A stretch of DNA of 59,935 nucleotides, taken from the NCBI RefSeq assembly GCF_031729055.1, contig NZ_JAVMIP010000011.1:1-59935 (forward strand), written 5' to 3'. Source of the DNA: Pseudocalidococcus azoricus BACA0444 (GTDB taxonomy: Bacteria; Cyanobacteriota; Cyanobacteriia; Thermosynechococcales; Thermosynechococcaceae). The notes under the pieces were generated by a model, which saw only the letters and a list, made by a program, of their open reading frames with translations, was not told the DNA's origin and made no database searches. A program made the translations under genes and the position numbers. Of the stretch, positions 1-9,552 are shown piece after piece; position 1 is the first letter of the stretch, and each line of letters begins with the position of its first letter.

Positions 1-339
1 CCCGACTCACATTAATCTCGGGAATCGTACCATAAAGTTCTAGAATACGCTGTAATGAGAGACAGGGTATGGTTTTTGCTTAGTTTACCTGTCTCTCTTT
101 CTTCTAAAGCCATGCTGGCCTAATTTTCAGCCATTTTCTTATCCCGAACTCAGGTTAATTAGTTCCTATGGATCGTAACAGATAGTTTTGGGGTGGCATT
201 CCCTGTCCTCAACCGGACATTCTCGGAATTAGGCTCAGACTCTGGGGGTAACTTGGGCTGATTGTCGCCTTTATGGATGATGGAATGGTTGACTGAAAAT
301 GTTCCTGAATGCTGGGAGTGGAGCGCGAGTATTGCCCGC
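1..339. other. Gene-poor left edge with a possible degenerate fragment
   Basis: No intact gene is visible before the rimO promoter. On the minus strand the first ~57 bases read SLQRILELYGTIPEINVSR without a stop, which resembles the end of a helix-turn-helix region. The reading is broken by stops just upstream, around 80-140, so it is either the truncated 5' part of a minus-strand gene lying off the left edge or a remnant. A minus-strand ATG near 112 opens a different frame that closes after about 33 codons. I cannot assign a function. Confidence 0.2.
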
Positions 340-369
340 TTGGCGTTCTCAAAAAAATCGGCCTAGTAT
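340..369 (+). promoter_or_regulatory. Probable sigma70-type promoter of rimO
   Basis: TTGGCG at 340-345 and TAGTAT at 364-369 are separated by 18 bases, a good match to a vegetative -35/-10 pair. It lies about 60 bases upstream of the chosen rimO start at 432. Transcription would begin near 376, giving a leader of about 55 bases. The call rests on consensus match only. Confidence 0.45.
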
Positions 370-431
370 AGAGTTATACACTTTTGAAGTGCCAACAATC
401 GCTCCAAGTCTCTAAGTTACTGCTGCTACCT

Positions 432-1748
432 ATGCCAAAACCCACGATTGCGATTTCCCATCTTGGCTGTGACAAAAACCGAGTGGATACCGAGCATATG
501 TTGGGACTCCTGGCCCAGGCCGGTTATGGCATAGACAATGATGAAGCCCAAGCCGACTATGTAATTGTAAATACCTGTAGTTTTATCCAATCTGCTCGGG
601 AAGAGTCGGTGCGAACCTTGGTGGAGTTAGCCGAAGCAGACAAGAAAATTGTCATCACCGGCTGTATGGCCCAGCATTTTCAGGAGCAATTGCTTGATGA
701 AATTCCTGAGGCGGTGGCTGTAGTGGGTACGGGGGATTATCAGCACATTGTCGAGGTGATTGCAAAAGCCGAAGCTGGGGAGCGAGTTAAACTGATCACC
801 CCCTATCCCACCTACATTGCTGATGAGACCATCCCCCGTTATCGCACCACACCAGAACCAATTGCCTATCTCCGAATTGCTGAGGGTTGTGATTATCGCT
901 GTGCTTTTTGTATCATTCCCCATTTGCGGGGTGATCAACGCTCTCGGCCTATTGAATCAATTGTTGCGGAGGCCGAACAGTTAGCTAGCCAGGGGGTTCA
1001 GGAAATTAGCCTAGTTTCCCAAATTACGACTAACTACGGCCGAGACCTCTATGGTAAACCTCACTTGGCAGAGCTATTACGCGCCTTGGGACAAGTAGAT
1101 ATTCCTTGGATTCGGATGCACTATGCCTATCCAACGGGTTTAACCCCCAACGTCTTAGAGGCCATGCAGGAGACCCCAAACATTTTGCCTTATCTGGACT
1201 TACCCCTCCAACATTCCCATCCAGAGATTTTACGCGCCATGAATCGTCCCTGGCAGGCCAATGTTAATGACCGGGTGATTGAACATTTGAAAGTTGCTTT
1301 ACCCCAGGCAACAATGCGGACAACCTTTATTGTTGGCTTTCCCGGCGAAACAGAAGCTCATTTTGAACATCTTTGTCAGTTTGTCCAACATCATGAGTTT
1401 GATCATCTGGGGGTGTTTACCTTTTCCGCGGAGGAAGGCACTGCTGCTTTTGATCTGCCGACACAGGTTTTACCAGAGGTGATGGAGCAACGCCGTCATG
1501 AGTTGATGGTCTTACAGCAACCGATCTCCTATGCCCATAACCAGGCCCAACTGGGGACAATTACGGATGTTTTAATTGAGCAGGAAAATCCTGAGACTGG
1601 GGAGTTAATTGGCCGGTCAACACGGTTTGCGGCGGATGTGGATGGAGTTGTTTATGTCAAAGGAGCGGCTCGCTTAGGAACGATTGTCCCTGTAGAAATT
1701 ACGGCGGCTGATACCTATGATTTGTTTGGGCGGGTTGTGACTCCTTGA
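432..1748 (+). CDS. rimO: Ribosomal protein S12 methylthiotransferase RimO
   Basis: This radical SAM enzyme adds a methylthio group to the conserved aspartate of ribosomal protein S12 using two 4Fe-4S clusters. From the start used here (438 residues), the N-terminal MTTase domain carries C13, C49 and C78. The radical SAM cluster motif is C153-xxx-C157-xx-C160 in [19 protein letters not shown]-terminal TRAM-like domain follows to the end. The frame opens earlier, at 384, but the first 16 residues are unlike the family, and [19 protein letters not shown] is the expected N-terminus, so I place the start at 432. It appears to be a single gene, with pgi starting about 130 bases downstream. Confidence 0.93.
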   Translation: MPKPTIAISHLGCDKNRVDTEHMLGLLAQAGYGIDNDEAQADYVIVNTCSFIQSAREESVRTLVELAEADKKIVITGCMAQHFQEQLLDEIPEAVAVVGTGDYQHIVEVIAKAEAGERVKLITPYPTYIADETIPRYRTTPEPIAYLRIAEGCDYRCAFCIIPHLRGDQRSRPIESIVAEAEQLASQGVQEISLVSQITTNYGRDLYGKPHLAELLRALGQVDIPWIRMHYAYPTGLTPNVLEAMQETPNILPYLDLPLQHSHPEILRAMNRPWQANVNDRVIEHLKVALPQATMRTTFIVGFPGETEAHFEHLCQFVQHHEFDHLGVFTFSAEEGTAAFDLPTQVLPEVMEQRRHELMVLQQPISYAHNQAQLGTITDVLIEQENPETGELIGRSTRFAADVDGVVYVKGAARLGTIVPVEITAADTYDLFGRVVTP

Positions 1749-1876
1749 TCTTAGTATCTACCCCCAACTCGGCCATAGCCATAAGACTAACAGCAATTCT
1801 AAAGAGGGGTAAAATATTCTGCCAGAATCGTCAAACTAGCGGTATCTTAGGCCTGGACGTGGAGAACTAAACCCCT

Positions 1877-3466
1877 ATGGACACCCTGGCCCTCTGGCAG
1901 CAGTATCAAGACTGGTTATATTACAACCCAGACTTAGAGATTTACCTCGATATTAGCCGGACAGGGGTGACCACTCAGGATTTAGCCCAGCTACAGCCGA
2001 AGTTTTCCCAGGCCTTTGCCGATATGAACGCCTTGGAAGCGGGGGCCATTGCTAATCCTGATGAAGGGCGGATGGTCGGCCATTACTGGTTACGGGATGC
2101 GAATTTAGCTCCTAGCCCAGAGTTAACCAAAGAAATTACCGACAGTATTCAGCAAATCCAAACCTTTGTCGCCCAAATTCACTCTGGTCAGATTGCCCCC
2201 CCCCAAGGCGGAAAGTTTACGGATGTAATCTCCATTGGCATTGGTGGATCTGCCCTTGGCCCGCAGTTTGTTTCCCAGGCCTTGGCCCCGGATCATCCCC
2301 CCCTAACAATTCACTTTATTGACAATACGGATCCCGCTGGCATTGATCGCACCCTTAGTCATGTGGAGAATCGGTTAGTCAGTAGTTTAGTGCTGGTGAT
2401 TTCTAAATCTGGGGGCACACCGGAAACTCGCAATGGCATGGTGGAAGTTCAGGAGGCCTTTCGGAAACGGGGCCTGGTGTTTGCCGATCATGCGGTGGCA
2501 ATTACAATGGCGGGGAGTTTACTGTCCCAACAGGCCGAGTCCAATGGTTGGTTGGCGATTTTCCCGATGTTTGACTGGGTGGGGGGCCGAACTTCAGAAC
2601 TATCTCCCGTGGGGTTGTTGCCAGCCGCATTGCAGGGAATTCCAATTTTAGAGCTGCTGGCCGGAGCCAAAATCATGGATGTAGCCACCCGAGTAGCAGA
2701 GATCAAAACGAATCCAGCGGCCCTTTTAGCCCTGAGTTGGTATGTGATTGGTCAAGGGCGGGGCGAAAAAGACATGGTGGTGTTGCCCTATAAAGATAGC
2801 CTGCAACTGTTTAGCCGCTATTTACAACAACTGGTGATGGAGTCTTTGGGGAAAGAGAAAGACCTGGCCGGAAATACCGTCAACCAGGGAATTGCGGTTT
2901 ATGGCAACAAGGGCACTACGGATCAACACGCCTATGTCCAACAACTGCGGGATGGGTTGAATAACTTTTTTGTCACCTTTATTGAAGTTTTAGCCGACCG
3001 GCCTGGGGATTCTGTGGATGTGGAACCGGGAATTACCTCAGGGGACTATCTTTGTGGGTTGCTGTTGGGAACACGCCAGGCCCTGTTTGAGAAAGGTCGC
3101 CCCTCCCTGACGATTACAGTTCCCGATGCCTCAGCCAAAACCGTGGGGGCCTTAATTGCCTTGTATGAACGGGCCGTTGGTCTCTATGGCTTTTTAATCA
3201 ATGTCAATGCCTACCATCAGCCCGGGGTAGAAGCGGGGAAAAAGGCGGCGGCGGTTAACTTGGCTCTCCAAAAACAACTGGTCAAAACGCTCCAACAGGA
3301 AGCCCGGCCGCTGAAATTGACAGAACTTGCTCTGATTGCTGGAGCCGAAGCCCAGGCCGAGACGATCTATTTACTCTTGCGACATTTGGCGGCCAATCAG
3401 CGGGGGGTTAAAATTCAGGGACCACCCACAAAACCCGGAGAACTACTTTATTCATGGCAGAGGTAA
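1877..3466 (+). CDS. pgi: Glucose-6-phosphate isomerase
   Basis: Interconverts glucose 6-phosphate and fructose 6-phosphate in glycolysis, gluconeogenesis and the oxidative pentose phosphate route. The 529-residue length fits the cyanobacterial family. The sugar-phosphate isomerase fold is shown by [18 protein letters not shown] (about residues 117-134), the [11 protein letters not shown] loop (about 176-186), [14 protein letters not shown] (about 236-249) and [15 protein letters not shown] in the C-terminal half. The stop codon TAA overlaps the ATG of the next gene (TAATG at 3464-3468), so the downstream solute-binding protein is probably translated by coupling from pgi mRNA. Confidence 0.95.
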   Translation: MDTLALWQQYQDWLYYNPDLEIYLDISRTGVTTQDLAQLQPKFSQAFADMNALEAGAIANPDEGRMVGHYWLRDANLAPSPELTKEITDSIQQIQTFVAQIHSGQIAPPQGGKFTDVISIGIGGSALGPQFVSQALAPDHPPLTIHFIDNTDPAGIDRTLSHVENRLVSSLVLVISKSGGTPETRNGMVEVQEAFRKRGLVFADHAVAITMAGSLLSQQAESNGWLAIFPMFDWVGGRTSELSPVGLLPAALQGIPILELLAGAKIMDVATRVAEIKTNPAALLALSWYVIGQGRGEKDMVVLPYKDSLQLFSRYLQQLVMESLGKEKDLAGNTVNQGIAVYGNKGTTDQHAYVQQLRDGLNNFFVTFIEVLADRPGDSVDVEPGITSGDYLCGLLLGTRQALFEKGRPSLTITVPDASAKTVGALIALYERAVGLYGFLINVNAYHQPGVEAGKKAAAVNLALQKQLVKTLQQEARPLKLTELALIAGAEAQAETIYLLLRHLAANQRGVKIQGPPTKPGELLYSWQR

Positions 3467-4536
3467 TGCAGCGGCGATCTCTGTTACGGGGCCTGGCCGC
3501 GCTGGGCTTAGGGGCTGGACTAGCTGGTTGTAATCGGGATGATCCGACTGCTTTGAATGTGACGATTCTTCGGAACACTCTCCCCCCCCAACTGATTAAT
3601 CGCTTTCGCCAAGAATTTCCGGCCCAGGCCTTGCGCTTGCAAATTAAAACCACTCCCCAAGATATTTTTAAGCAACTGGAAGTCAATAACTCCCCATCCC
3701 AATGGCTAAGTTTAGGGGGTGCTTGGCTGAAGCTGGCGATTGAAACCCGGGCCATCAAGCCTTTAGATACCCTCCCCCATTGGGCTAATCTTGAACCCCG
3801 CTGGCAACAACTAGTCCAACGGAATGCCAAAGGTGATCCCGATCCACAGGGGAAAATTTGGGGCTTGCCTTACCGCTGGGGAACAACCGTCATTGCCTAT
3901 CGCGAAGATTTGATTCAACCGACTGGCTGGCGGCCTCAAGATTGGGCGGATCTCTGGAAACCAGAACTGACCCAGAAACTTAGTTTACTCAATCAACCCC
4001 GAGAAGTCATTGGCCTAGTCTTGAAAAAATTGGGACAGAGCTACAATACAGCGAATATTGATCAGGTTTCGGGGTTAAAACCAGCCCTTGAACAATTGCG
4101 GCAACAAACAAGATTCTTCGCTTCTACAGACTATTTGCAATCTTTGATTATGGGAGATACTTGGATAGCCCAGGCCTGGTCAACGGATGTTTTACCGATT
4201 CTTAACCGCTACAGCAACATTAAAGCCATTGTGCCAAAATCAGGTACGGCTCTTTGGGCAGACTGTTGGGTTAAATCTCCACAAACGACTGATACAACGG
4301 ATGGGGGTTGGTTAGAGTTTTGGAGCCAGGCCGAGGTTGCCAATTTATTCTCCCAATTTAGTCCAGCGATTTCCCCCTTTCTCACCGATTTCCAGGCCAA
4401 TGGCCCCGCCAAAACATTACTCCTGCCCAATCAACCCACCTTTCAAACCAGCGAGGTTATCTTGCCCCTCAGCCCCAGTAGCCAGGCCCAGTACGATCAA
4501 CTCTGGAGTGAGGTTATGTTGCAGGGGGCGCAATGA
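3466..4536 (+). CDS. Extracellular solute-binding lipoprotein, PotD-like
   Basis: 356 residues from the ATG that overlaps the pgi stop; an alternative ATG lies at 3454. The N-terminus [22 protein letters not shown] has twin arginines, a hydrophobic stretch and a lipobox (LAGC), so it is probably exported by Tat and anchored as a lipoprotein. The rest resembles periplasmic binding proteins of the spermidine/putrescine or iron type, with WGLPYRWGTTVIAYREDL, DLWKPEL and GDTWIAQAWSTDVL in the expected order. No permease or ATPase gene is adjacent, so the ligand is unknown. Coupling to pgi is unusual for such a protein. Confidence 0.75.
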   Translation: MQRRSLLRGLAALGLGAGLAGCNRDDPTALNVTILRNTLPPQLINRFRQEFPAQALRLQIKTTPQDIFKQLEVNNSPSQWLSLGGAWLKLAIETRAIKPLDTLPHWANLEPRWQQLVQRNAKGDPDPQGKIWGLPYRWGTTVIAYREDLIQPTGWRPQDWADLWKPELTQKLSLLNQPREVIGLVLKKLGQSYNTANIDQVSGLKPALEQLRQQTRFFASTDYLQSLIMGDTWIAQAWSTDVLPILNRYSNIKAIVPKSGTALWADCWVKSPQTTDTTDGGWLEFWSQAEVANLFSQFSPAISPFLTDFQANGPAKTLLLPNQPTFQTSEVILPLSPSSQAQYDQLWSEVMLQGAQ

Positions 4537-4608
4537 TTGTGGACTCCTGTTTCCCTCGTCCTTATGGCTGATAGGATAGGCTGTAAATATCTATGATTAG
4601 TTCAATCT

Positions 4609-5106
4609 ATGCTTGATTCAGAAATGGTTGAAAAGCTGAAAAATGCTTCAGTTGAAGATCGGATTGCTGTGATTGAAGTAATTTCGCCATCGAAGGAAGA
4701 AATCGCTAAGGCTGGTGGTTATTACACAACAACAAAAGGTGGCTCAGAACGGGTCAGCACGCTGAAATTTTATAAAGGGCTGGCCGATGCCCAAGGTTTG
4801 AACTTGGATGGTAAATCAGCCTTGGGTAGCAGTCGGGGTGGACGGAGTGCCAGCTATCGGATTAGTGTCCAGGCCAATGGCGACTTGCTGATTGGTTCCG
4901 CGTACACCAAGCAAATGAACTTGAAACCCGGAGACGAATTTGAAATTAGCCTTGGATCCGGGCATATTAAATTAACTCAAGTTTCTGAAGAAGATGCTGC
5001 TGATCTGCAACGTTCTGCGTTTGGCTTTATGAAAAATACAGGCAAAATTCTGGGTGATGTTGTTGAACCTGTTATCCCAGAAACGCAATGGGATGTTCTG
5101 CAGTGA
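4609..5106 (+). CDS. Chimeric antitoxin with an internal cyAbrB domain
   Basis: This 165-residue protein reads as three parts. Residues 6-26 (MVEKLKNASVEDRIAVIEVI) look like the N-terminal helix of small cyanobacterial antitoxins that precede PIN toxins. Residues about 29-125 are a full cyAbrB-type domain, with AKAGGYYTTTKGGSERV, GGRSASYRISVQANGDLL, IGSAYTKQM and LKPGDEFEISLGSGHIKL; cyAbrB proteins are DNA-binding regulators of carbon and nitrogen metabolism in cyanobacteria. Residues 136-165 (SAFGFMKNTGKILGDVV onward, ending WDVLQ) again look like an antitoxin tail that would bind the toxin. The PIN toxin gene starts inside its last codons (GTGA). I infer an antitoxin that represses its own operon through the cyAbrB part. 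It could instead be a cyAbrB regulator that has acquired toxin-binding ends. Confidence 0.75.
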   Translation: MLDSEMVEKLKNASVEDRIAVIEVISPSKEEIAKAGGYYTTTKGGSERVSTLKFYKGLADAQGLNLDGKSALGSSRGGRSASYRISVQANGDLLIGSAYTKQMNLKPGDEFEISLGSGHIKLTQVSEEDAADLQRSAFGFMKNTGKILGDVVEPVIPETQWDVLQ

Positions 5107-5492
5107 GGCTCCTTCTAGATACCCATATTTGGCTTTGGTACTCCCTGGGAGAAACCCAACTTTCACAGAATTTACGAGAAATCATAGCTTCAAAGACGAC
5201 AGAACTTTGGCTCAGTCCCATTAGTATTTGGGAAGTGCTACTTTTGGTTGAAAAAGGACGTATCTCCCTCCAAGTAAAAACTACTGATTGGATTGGTCAA
5301 TCCTTGGAAGCATTAGAAATCTGTGAAGCAACCCTCAATCATCAAATTGCGATTCTTAGTCGCCAAATTGGACTGCCCCACCAAGACCCGGCTGATCGCT
5401 TTATTGTCGCCAGTGCTCTTTACTATGGTCTTCAATTAGCTACGGTTGACTCTCAATTAACAGGTTTGGCCGGGTTGCCTACTTTGAGTTAG
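5103..5492 (+). CDS. PIN-domain (VapC-like) toxin
   Basis: A likely ribonuclease toxin of type II toxin-antitoxin systems, 129 residues from the GTG at 5103, which overlaps the antitoxin stop as GTGA. An in-frame ATG at 5088 would add five atypical residues. The N-terminus RLLLDTHIWLWYS is typical of the family. The metal-binding acids are D6, E44 (ISIWEV), D98 (DPADRFIVASAL) and D116 (ATVDSQL), so the active site looks intact. The gene overlaps the convergent methyltransferase by 14 bases at its 3' end. Expression is probably tied to the upstream antitoxin by translational coupling. Confidence 0.88.
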   Translation: MRLLLDTHIWLWYSLGETQLSQNLREIIASKTTELWLSPISIWEVLLLVEKGRISLQVKTTDWIGQSLEALEICEATLNHQIAILSRQIGLPHQDPADRFIVASALYYGLQLATVDSQLTGLAGLPTLS

Positions 5493-6348
5493 AGATATGC
5501 CATTCGCGTCGCCATTGACTAGTAGAGATGAGGCTGCTTTGGCATTGTTCTTGTTGGCGGGTGTGGATAATGTCGGTGGCAGTTGCATCCAGGCCTGGGT
5601 CACGGTAGGGAATCGCTGCTTTAGTTTGCAGGTGGGCCTGTTCGGCAGGGGTGAGGAGTGGAAGATCTGCATTGAGCCAACGGGCAAGGGTTCCCGGAGA
5701 TTTGCGGCCAACTGGGGGTGTTGAACCGACCCTTAATCCAGCAAGTTGGAGGGCAGCACGAACAGCGGCGGCGGCAGAGTAGGTGGCTAAATATCCTCTG
5801 GGAGCTAGGAGTTGGCTAATTTGTTTTAAAAATTCTACAGTCCAGAGTTGGGGGCAATGGGGCGGGGAGAACGGGTCTAGAAAAATCACATCCGCTGGCC
5901 AATGATCGGTGATCAAATGTTGGCTGGTTTGACGGGCATCCCCAATCAATAGCCTGGCCTGGAGGTTAGTTCCTTGATAGTCCAAATGAGTTACCAGGCC
6001 ACTGATGATCTCTTGAATTTCGGCTGGCCACCGGCCCAAACCACCCTGAGCTATGGCCTGTTGAGGAACATCCCAGTTTAATTCCAGGCCCCGCAACTCC
6101 ACTTGACAATCAGGATTCACCCGCCAAATTTCCGTCAGAGCCGCCGCGCTGTTATAACCCAGGCCAAAGCAAATATCTAAAATCCGCACGTGTCCAGTCT
6201 TGGCCCAAGCCCCAACCCGACAAGGCATGACAAACTTAGACTCCGCTTCTTGTTTGCCCCCGTGGTGGCTATGAAAGGCCTCTTGAAAGGTACTGGAAAA
6301 AAAGGTTAATGAACCATCGGCGGTGAGTTGGGGCGTTAGGATATCCAT
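5479..6348 (-). CDS. MnmD-type tRNA U34 methyltransferase
   Basis: 289 residues resembling the methyltransferase half of MnmC, which methylates 5-aminomethyl-2-thiouridine at the wobble position of tRNAs using SAM. Seen directly: the SAM-binding loop ILDICFGLGYNSAAAL (about residues 56-71), the FLDPFSPPHCPQLW motif (about 155-168) with the catalytic-type Asp, and the closing PPVGRKSPGTLA segment. The oxidase half of the bifunctional E. coli enzyme is absent, as is usual in cyanobacteria. It converges with the PIN toxin gene and overlaps its last 14 bases. The tRNA assignment rests on family resemblance. Confidence 0.8.
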   Translation of the reverse strand: MDILTPQLTADGSLTFFSSTFQEAFHSHHGGKQEAESKFVMPCRVGAWAKTGHVRILDICFGLGYNSAAALTEIWRVNPDCQVELRGLELNWDVPQQAIAQGGLGRWPAEIQEIISGLVTHLDYQGTNLQARLLIGDARQTSQHLITDHWPADVIFLDPFSPPHCPQLWTVEFLKQISQLLAPRGYLATYSAAAAVRAALQLAGLRVGSTPPVGRKSPGTLARWLNADLPLLTPAEQAHLQTKAAIPYRDPGLDATATDIIHTRQQEQCQSSLISTSQWRREWHISNSK

Positions 6349-6423
6349 TGAGCAGTTATCGCCTGAGTCTGGTTAGTATCATGATTTAAGTATCTCGATT
6401 AACGCCAATCTGAGGTTCTGCCT

Positions 6424-6642
6424 GTGGTTCAAACTCCCGCAAAAACACTCACAATGGCGGAGTTTTTGCAACGCCCCGAAACAAAGCCTGGGAATGAATA
6501 TCTTGAGGGTCAACTGAGCCAAAAGCCAATGCCACAGGGAAAACATAGCAAACTCCAAGGCCGACTGGTGACTGAGATCAACCGGATTGCCGAACCCGCC
6601 CAGATTGCCTTAGCCCTGCCAGAGTTGCGGGGACTGGCCTAG
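6424..6642 (+). pseudogene. Uma2-family gene, truncated after 72 codons
   Basis: Starts at a GTG and reads MVQTPAKTLTMAEFLQRPET, then GNEYLEGQLSQKPMPQGKHS, the standard N-terminus of cyanobacterial Uma2 (DUF820) putative nucleases, which normally run near 190 residues. The frame ends abruptly after ALALPELRGLA, before the catalytic core, and the glycosyltransferase gene begins 15 bases later. I found no continuation in another frame, so the 3' two thirds are deleted. The break falls at GGACTGGCCTAG, close to the local iterated motif. Confidence 0.75.
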
Positions 6643-6657
6643 TTTAGGATTTCATCT

Positions 6658-8289
6658 ATGCCCTTACGTTCCCGTACCGTAGTTGAGATTTGGTCGCCCG
6701 GCCTGGTAGGGGTGGGGTTAATTTTAATTGGGCTAGGGATTGCCTTTCGCTGGGCTAATCTGGGACAAGTCTATTGGCATGATGAAGCTTATACCGCACT
6801 ACGACTATCAGGCTTTACCGGGCAAGAGTTAAATCAACATCTATTTCGAGGGGAAGTTGTTAGGGTTGCGCAGGTGATGGATTATCAATGGCCCAATTCA
6901 GTCCGCAGCATTTGGGATACCGTCCAGGCCTTAGCTATAGATGATGCCCAACATCCCCCAGTTTATTATTTACTCGCTTGGCTGTGGCTGAAGATATTGG
7001 GGGCCTCAAGTTCAAACATTCGCAGTCTGTCGGTGATCTTTAGTTGTTTGAGTTTGCCAGCCCTGTATTGGTGGTGTGACGAACTCTTTAGACCAGGCCA
7101 AGGGCGGGTTGCCGATTATCCCCAACTTCAAGTGGACAGAAAGTTAATTGGTGGATTTGCGGTCTTAATCGTGGCTCTATCCCCGTTTCATATTCTCTAT
7201 GCCCAAGAAGCGCGGGAGTATGCCCTCTGGATTTTATTGACTATTGTGGTTAATGCTCTGTTCTGGCGAGGGCTGAGGGGCCGAGGCTGGGGAAATTGGC
7301 TGGCCTATGGGAGTTGCCTCACCTTAGGGCTTTATACCTTTCCCTTAACCGGATTTGTCAGCGTTGGGCATGGATTTTATCTATTACTGATGAATCGGCA
7401 AAAGCTCCAGGCCTGGGGTGTAAGCACTTTAATCAGTTTGGGCTTGTTTGCTCCTTGGCTTTATATTTTAGTCACGACTTGGAATGTCACTGGGGCAACT
7501 TGGACCGCCCTACCAATTCCTCCGGCCAGTCTTTGGCAAGCGATGGGCTTAAACCTAGTGCGGGTCTTTGCTTGGACTGATGACAGCTTTGATTTATCCA
7601 GGGGCATCCTCGGCATCTTATTTACAGCCTTGTTGGGCCTACTTGCGGTCAGCATTTACACCCTTTGGCGAACAACTCCCCCCCGCATTGGGCTGTTTTT
7701 ATTGATTCTGGCGGGCGCGACCTTTCTGCCCTTGTTTTTGCCGGATTTGCTTTGGGGCGGGCAACGTTCCACCTCTGGGCGGTATTTAATCCCGACAATC
7801 TTAGTGATGGAAATAACCGTTGCCTACTCTCTCGCTTTCTATGTCAGCCACATTAAAACTAAACAGCGGTTCCTGGGCTGGACTATGGCTTCTTTGGTCA
7901 TGGGTCTGGGCCTGGTCTCTGGGGTGCTAATTACTTCTGCCGAAACCAGTTGGATTAAACTACTCAACTACTCGTTCCCGCAAATTTATCGCCACGTTAA
8001 TCAACATCCCCAACCCCTAGTGATTGGCTTATCGGGGAACATCAACACTGGCACCATGTTGGCTCTCGCCCACGGCATTACTCCCCAGGCCCAGTTTCTT
8101 TTAATTGATGCTTGGGATCCTGAGCAACCGCCAAAACTGCCCATCATTCCAGAGGGACAAGAACCAATTTTCTTCCTCAACCCCACACCCGAATTACTCA
8201 CAGGCCTGGAAAATACCCAGAATCTATCCGCAGTCCTGATTTTCCAAGATAAGTTTCTTCAGCTTTGGGAACTCCACAGACACAACTAA
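6658..8289 (+). CDS. GT39-like membrane glycosyltransferase
   Basis: A 543-residue integral membrane protein with many hydrophobic segments. The first external loop carries YWHDEAYTALRLSGF (about residues 39-53), the acidic motif typical of ArnT/PMT-type glycosyltransferases that use polyprenyl-linked sugars, and a second motif region QHPPVYYLLAWLWLK follows at about 103-117. The LYAQEAREYALW segment (about 180-191) is also typical of this family in cyanobacteria. The C-terminal ~120 residues are a soluble extracytoplasmic part. The sugar donor and acceptor cannot be told from sequence. It stands alone on the plus strand and converges with the secreted repeat protein gene. Confidence 0.75.
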   Translation: MPLRSRTVVEIWSPGLVGVGLILIGLGIAFRWANLGQVYWHDEAYTALRLSGFTGQELNQHLFRGEVVRVAQVMDYQWPNSVRSIWDTVQALAIDDAQHPPVYYLLAWLWLKILGASSSNIRSLSVIFSCLSLPALYWWCDELFRPGQGRVADYPQLQVDRKLIGGFAVLIVALSPFHILYAQEAREYALWILLTIVVNALFWRGLRGRGWGNWLAYGSCLTLGLYTFPLTGFVSVGHGFYLLLMNRQKLQAWGVSTLISLGLFAPWLYILVTTWNVTGATWTALPIPPASLWQAMGLNLVRVFAWTDDSFDLSRGILGILFTALLGLLAVSIYTLWRTTPPRIGLFLLILAGATFLPLFLPDLLWGGQRSTSGRYLIPTILVMEITVAYSLAFYVSHIKTKQRFLGWTMASLVMGLGLVSGVLITSAETSWIKLLNYSFPQIYRHVNQHPQPLVIGLSGNINTGTMLALAHGITPQAQFLLIDAWDPEQPPKLPIIPEGQEPIFFLNPTPELLTGLENTQNLSAVLIFQDKFLQLWELHRHN

Positions 8290-8372
8290 ACCTATGGCCA
8301 ATGCACAAATTCAGGGAAAGTTGATGGGAATGAGTCTCGACTTTGGTCATGAGAATAGTTTTTTTGAATGGC

Positions 8373-9122
8373 TTAATTGGCATGAATACTCAGGCCTGGG
8401 TTACGGATGGGGCCGTTATAGTCAACTGTGATTTGAGAAGCATCCAAAGCTACGGTGACAACACTCTCAATCGTAGGGTTGTTACTGTTCGGTCGGCCAC
8501 CCAAAAAACTAAACGTGACCGTACCATTCTCATTGACCACATACTTGGATAAATCCATATTAAACATCGATAGCTGAGGCCGATACTGACTGAGGCCACC
8601 ATTGGCTTTAATCCCAGCTTGTCTGGCTAAGTTCATCGCCCGATGGATTTGACGGCTTTCATCTCCAATATTATTAGTGGTCAGCAATGCTGATGGGGTA
8701 TAGCGGCTGTTGAGGTCTGCGTCGCGGATGGGGCCGTTGTAGTCGATAGTTACAATTTGAGCATCTTGACTAACCGTCACCACAGATTGGATGCTGGGTC
8801 GGGCAGTTGGTTTACCGCCAATGAATGAGAATGTCAAGCTGCCGTCCGAATTACTGACAAAAGGTGATTGATTAGCCCAGCCATACATAGCGGCATCTGC
8901 CCGATACTTGGTTAGGCCCCCATTTGCCCGTTCAGCCGCCTGGCGAGCTAGATTTTGGGCCCGTTGTAAGGTTGAACTACCCACTCCAAATTGATTAACA
9001 GTAACAGGTAATGAGCCGGATTCCTGAGGCATAGTTGTTTGGGCATCAGCCGAACTAATGATTCCCAGGCCCCCGGACAAGACAGTTAGCAAAACTACAG
9101 GTAGCCAGTGAAATTTAAGCAT
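8373..9122 (-). CDS. Secreted protein with two tandem ~100-residue repeats
   Basis: 249 residues. An N-terminal signal peptide (MLKFHWLPVVLLTVLSGG, cleavage near ADAQ) is followed by two copies of one module. Copy 1 includes ANGGLTKYRADAAMYGW, DGSLTFSFIGGKP and VTIDYNGPIRD; copy 2 includes ANGGLSQYRPQLSMFNM, NGTVTFSFLGGRP and ITVDYNGPIRN. The modules are probably small beta-rich domains acting outside the cytoplasmic membrane. I do not recognise a function. DNA identity between the copies is partial, so the duplication is not recent. Confidence 0.75.
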   Translation of the reverse strand: MLKFHWLPVVLLTVLSGGLGIISSADAQTTMPQESGSLPVTVNQFGVGSSTLQRAQNLARQAAERANGGLTKYRADAAMYGWANQSPFVSNSDGSLTFSFIGGKPTARPSIQSVVTVSQDAQIVTIDYNGPIRDADLNSRYTPSALLTTNNIGDESRQIHRAMNLARQAGIKANGGLSQYRPQLSMFNMDLSKYVVNENGTVTFSFLGGRPNSNNPTIESVVTVALDASQITVDYNGPIRNPGLSIHAN

Positions 9123-9552
9123 GATAAATTGACTCCAAAGTGATCGTAATTTCTAGAATGTAGATTGAGTCAAGAATACTGATTTAGCCAAAAGAGCTAG
9201 TGTCGCAACGTCATCAGAAAGTTTACTCATGAAGCTGTTTAAAGGCTCCAACACAACCATAATGATCTTCTGCAAATTGATGAGAATCGGGAGCTAGGTT
9301 GGCTCTTAGGCCTCAACACCTCAATACATCTATTACAAACGATGAGTGTTTTAATATCAGTATCTTTTGGGGGGTAAGTTCTTTGGCGAAAATTTACACA
9401 GGGTTAATCCTGTTCGAGGTAGGAAGTCAGCTTTTTTCTGAGGCTGATATTTAGTCAATTCAAGTTTTGTGATGCTTTTACCCATCCTTTGCCTTCCCAT
9501 TGGATTAATAGGAGGTTAGAGCCTGTGGATTAGGTGAGATTATTGAAGAGAT
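9123..9552. other. Intergenic stretch without a recognised gene
   Basis: About 430 bases with only short open frames. It is more AT-rich than the flanks and largely free of the GGCCTGG motif. A weak imperfect hairpin (TCAGC...GCTGA near 9427-9446) is visible. It lies upstream of the secreted repeat protein gene and probably contains its promoter. I see nothing else. Confidence 0.4.

Noticed and set aside
3408..3830. 140-codon minus-strand frame over the pgi/solute-binding protein junction
   Set aside because: It lies wholly opposite two well-supported genes and shows no domain pattern.
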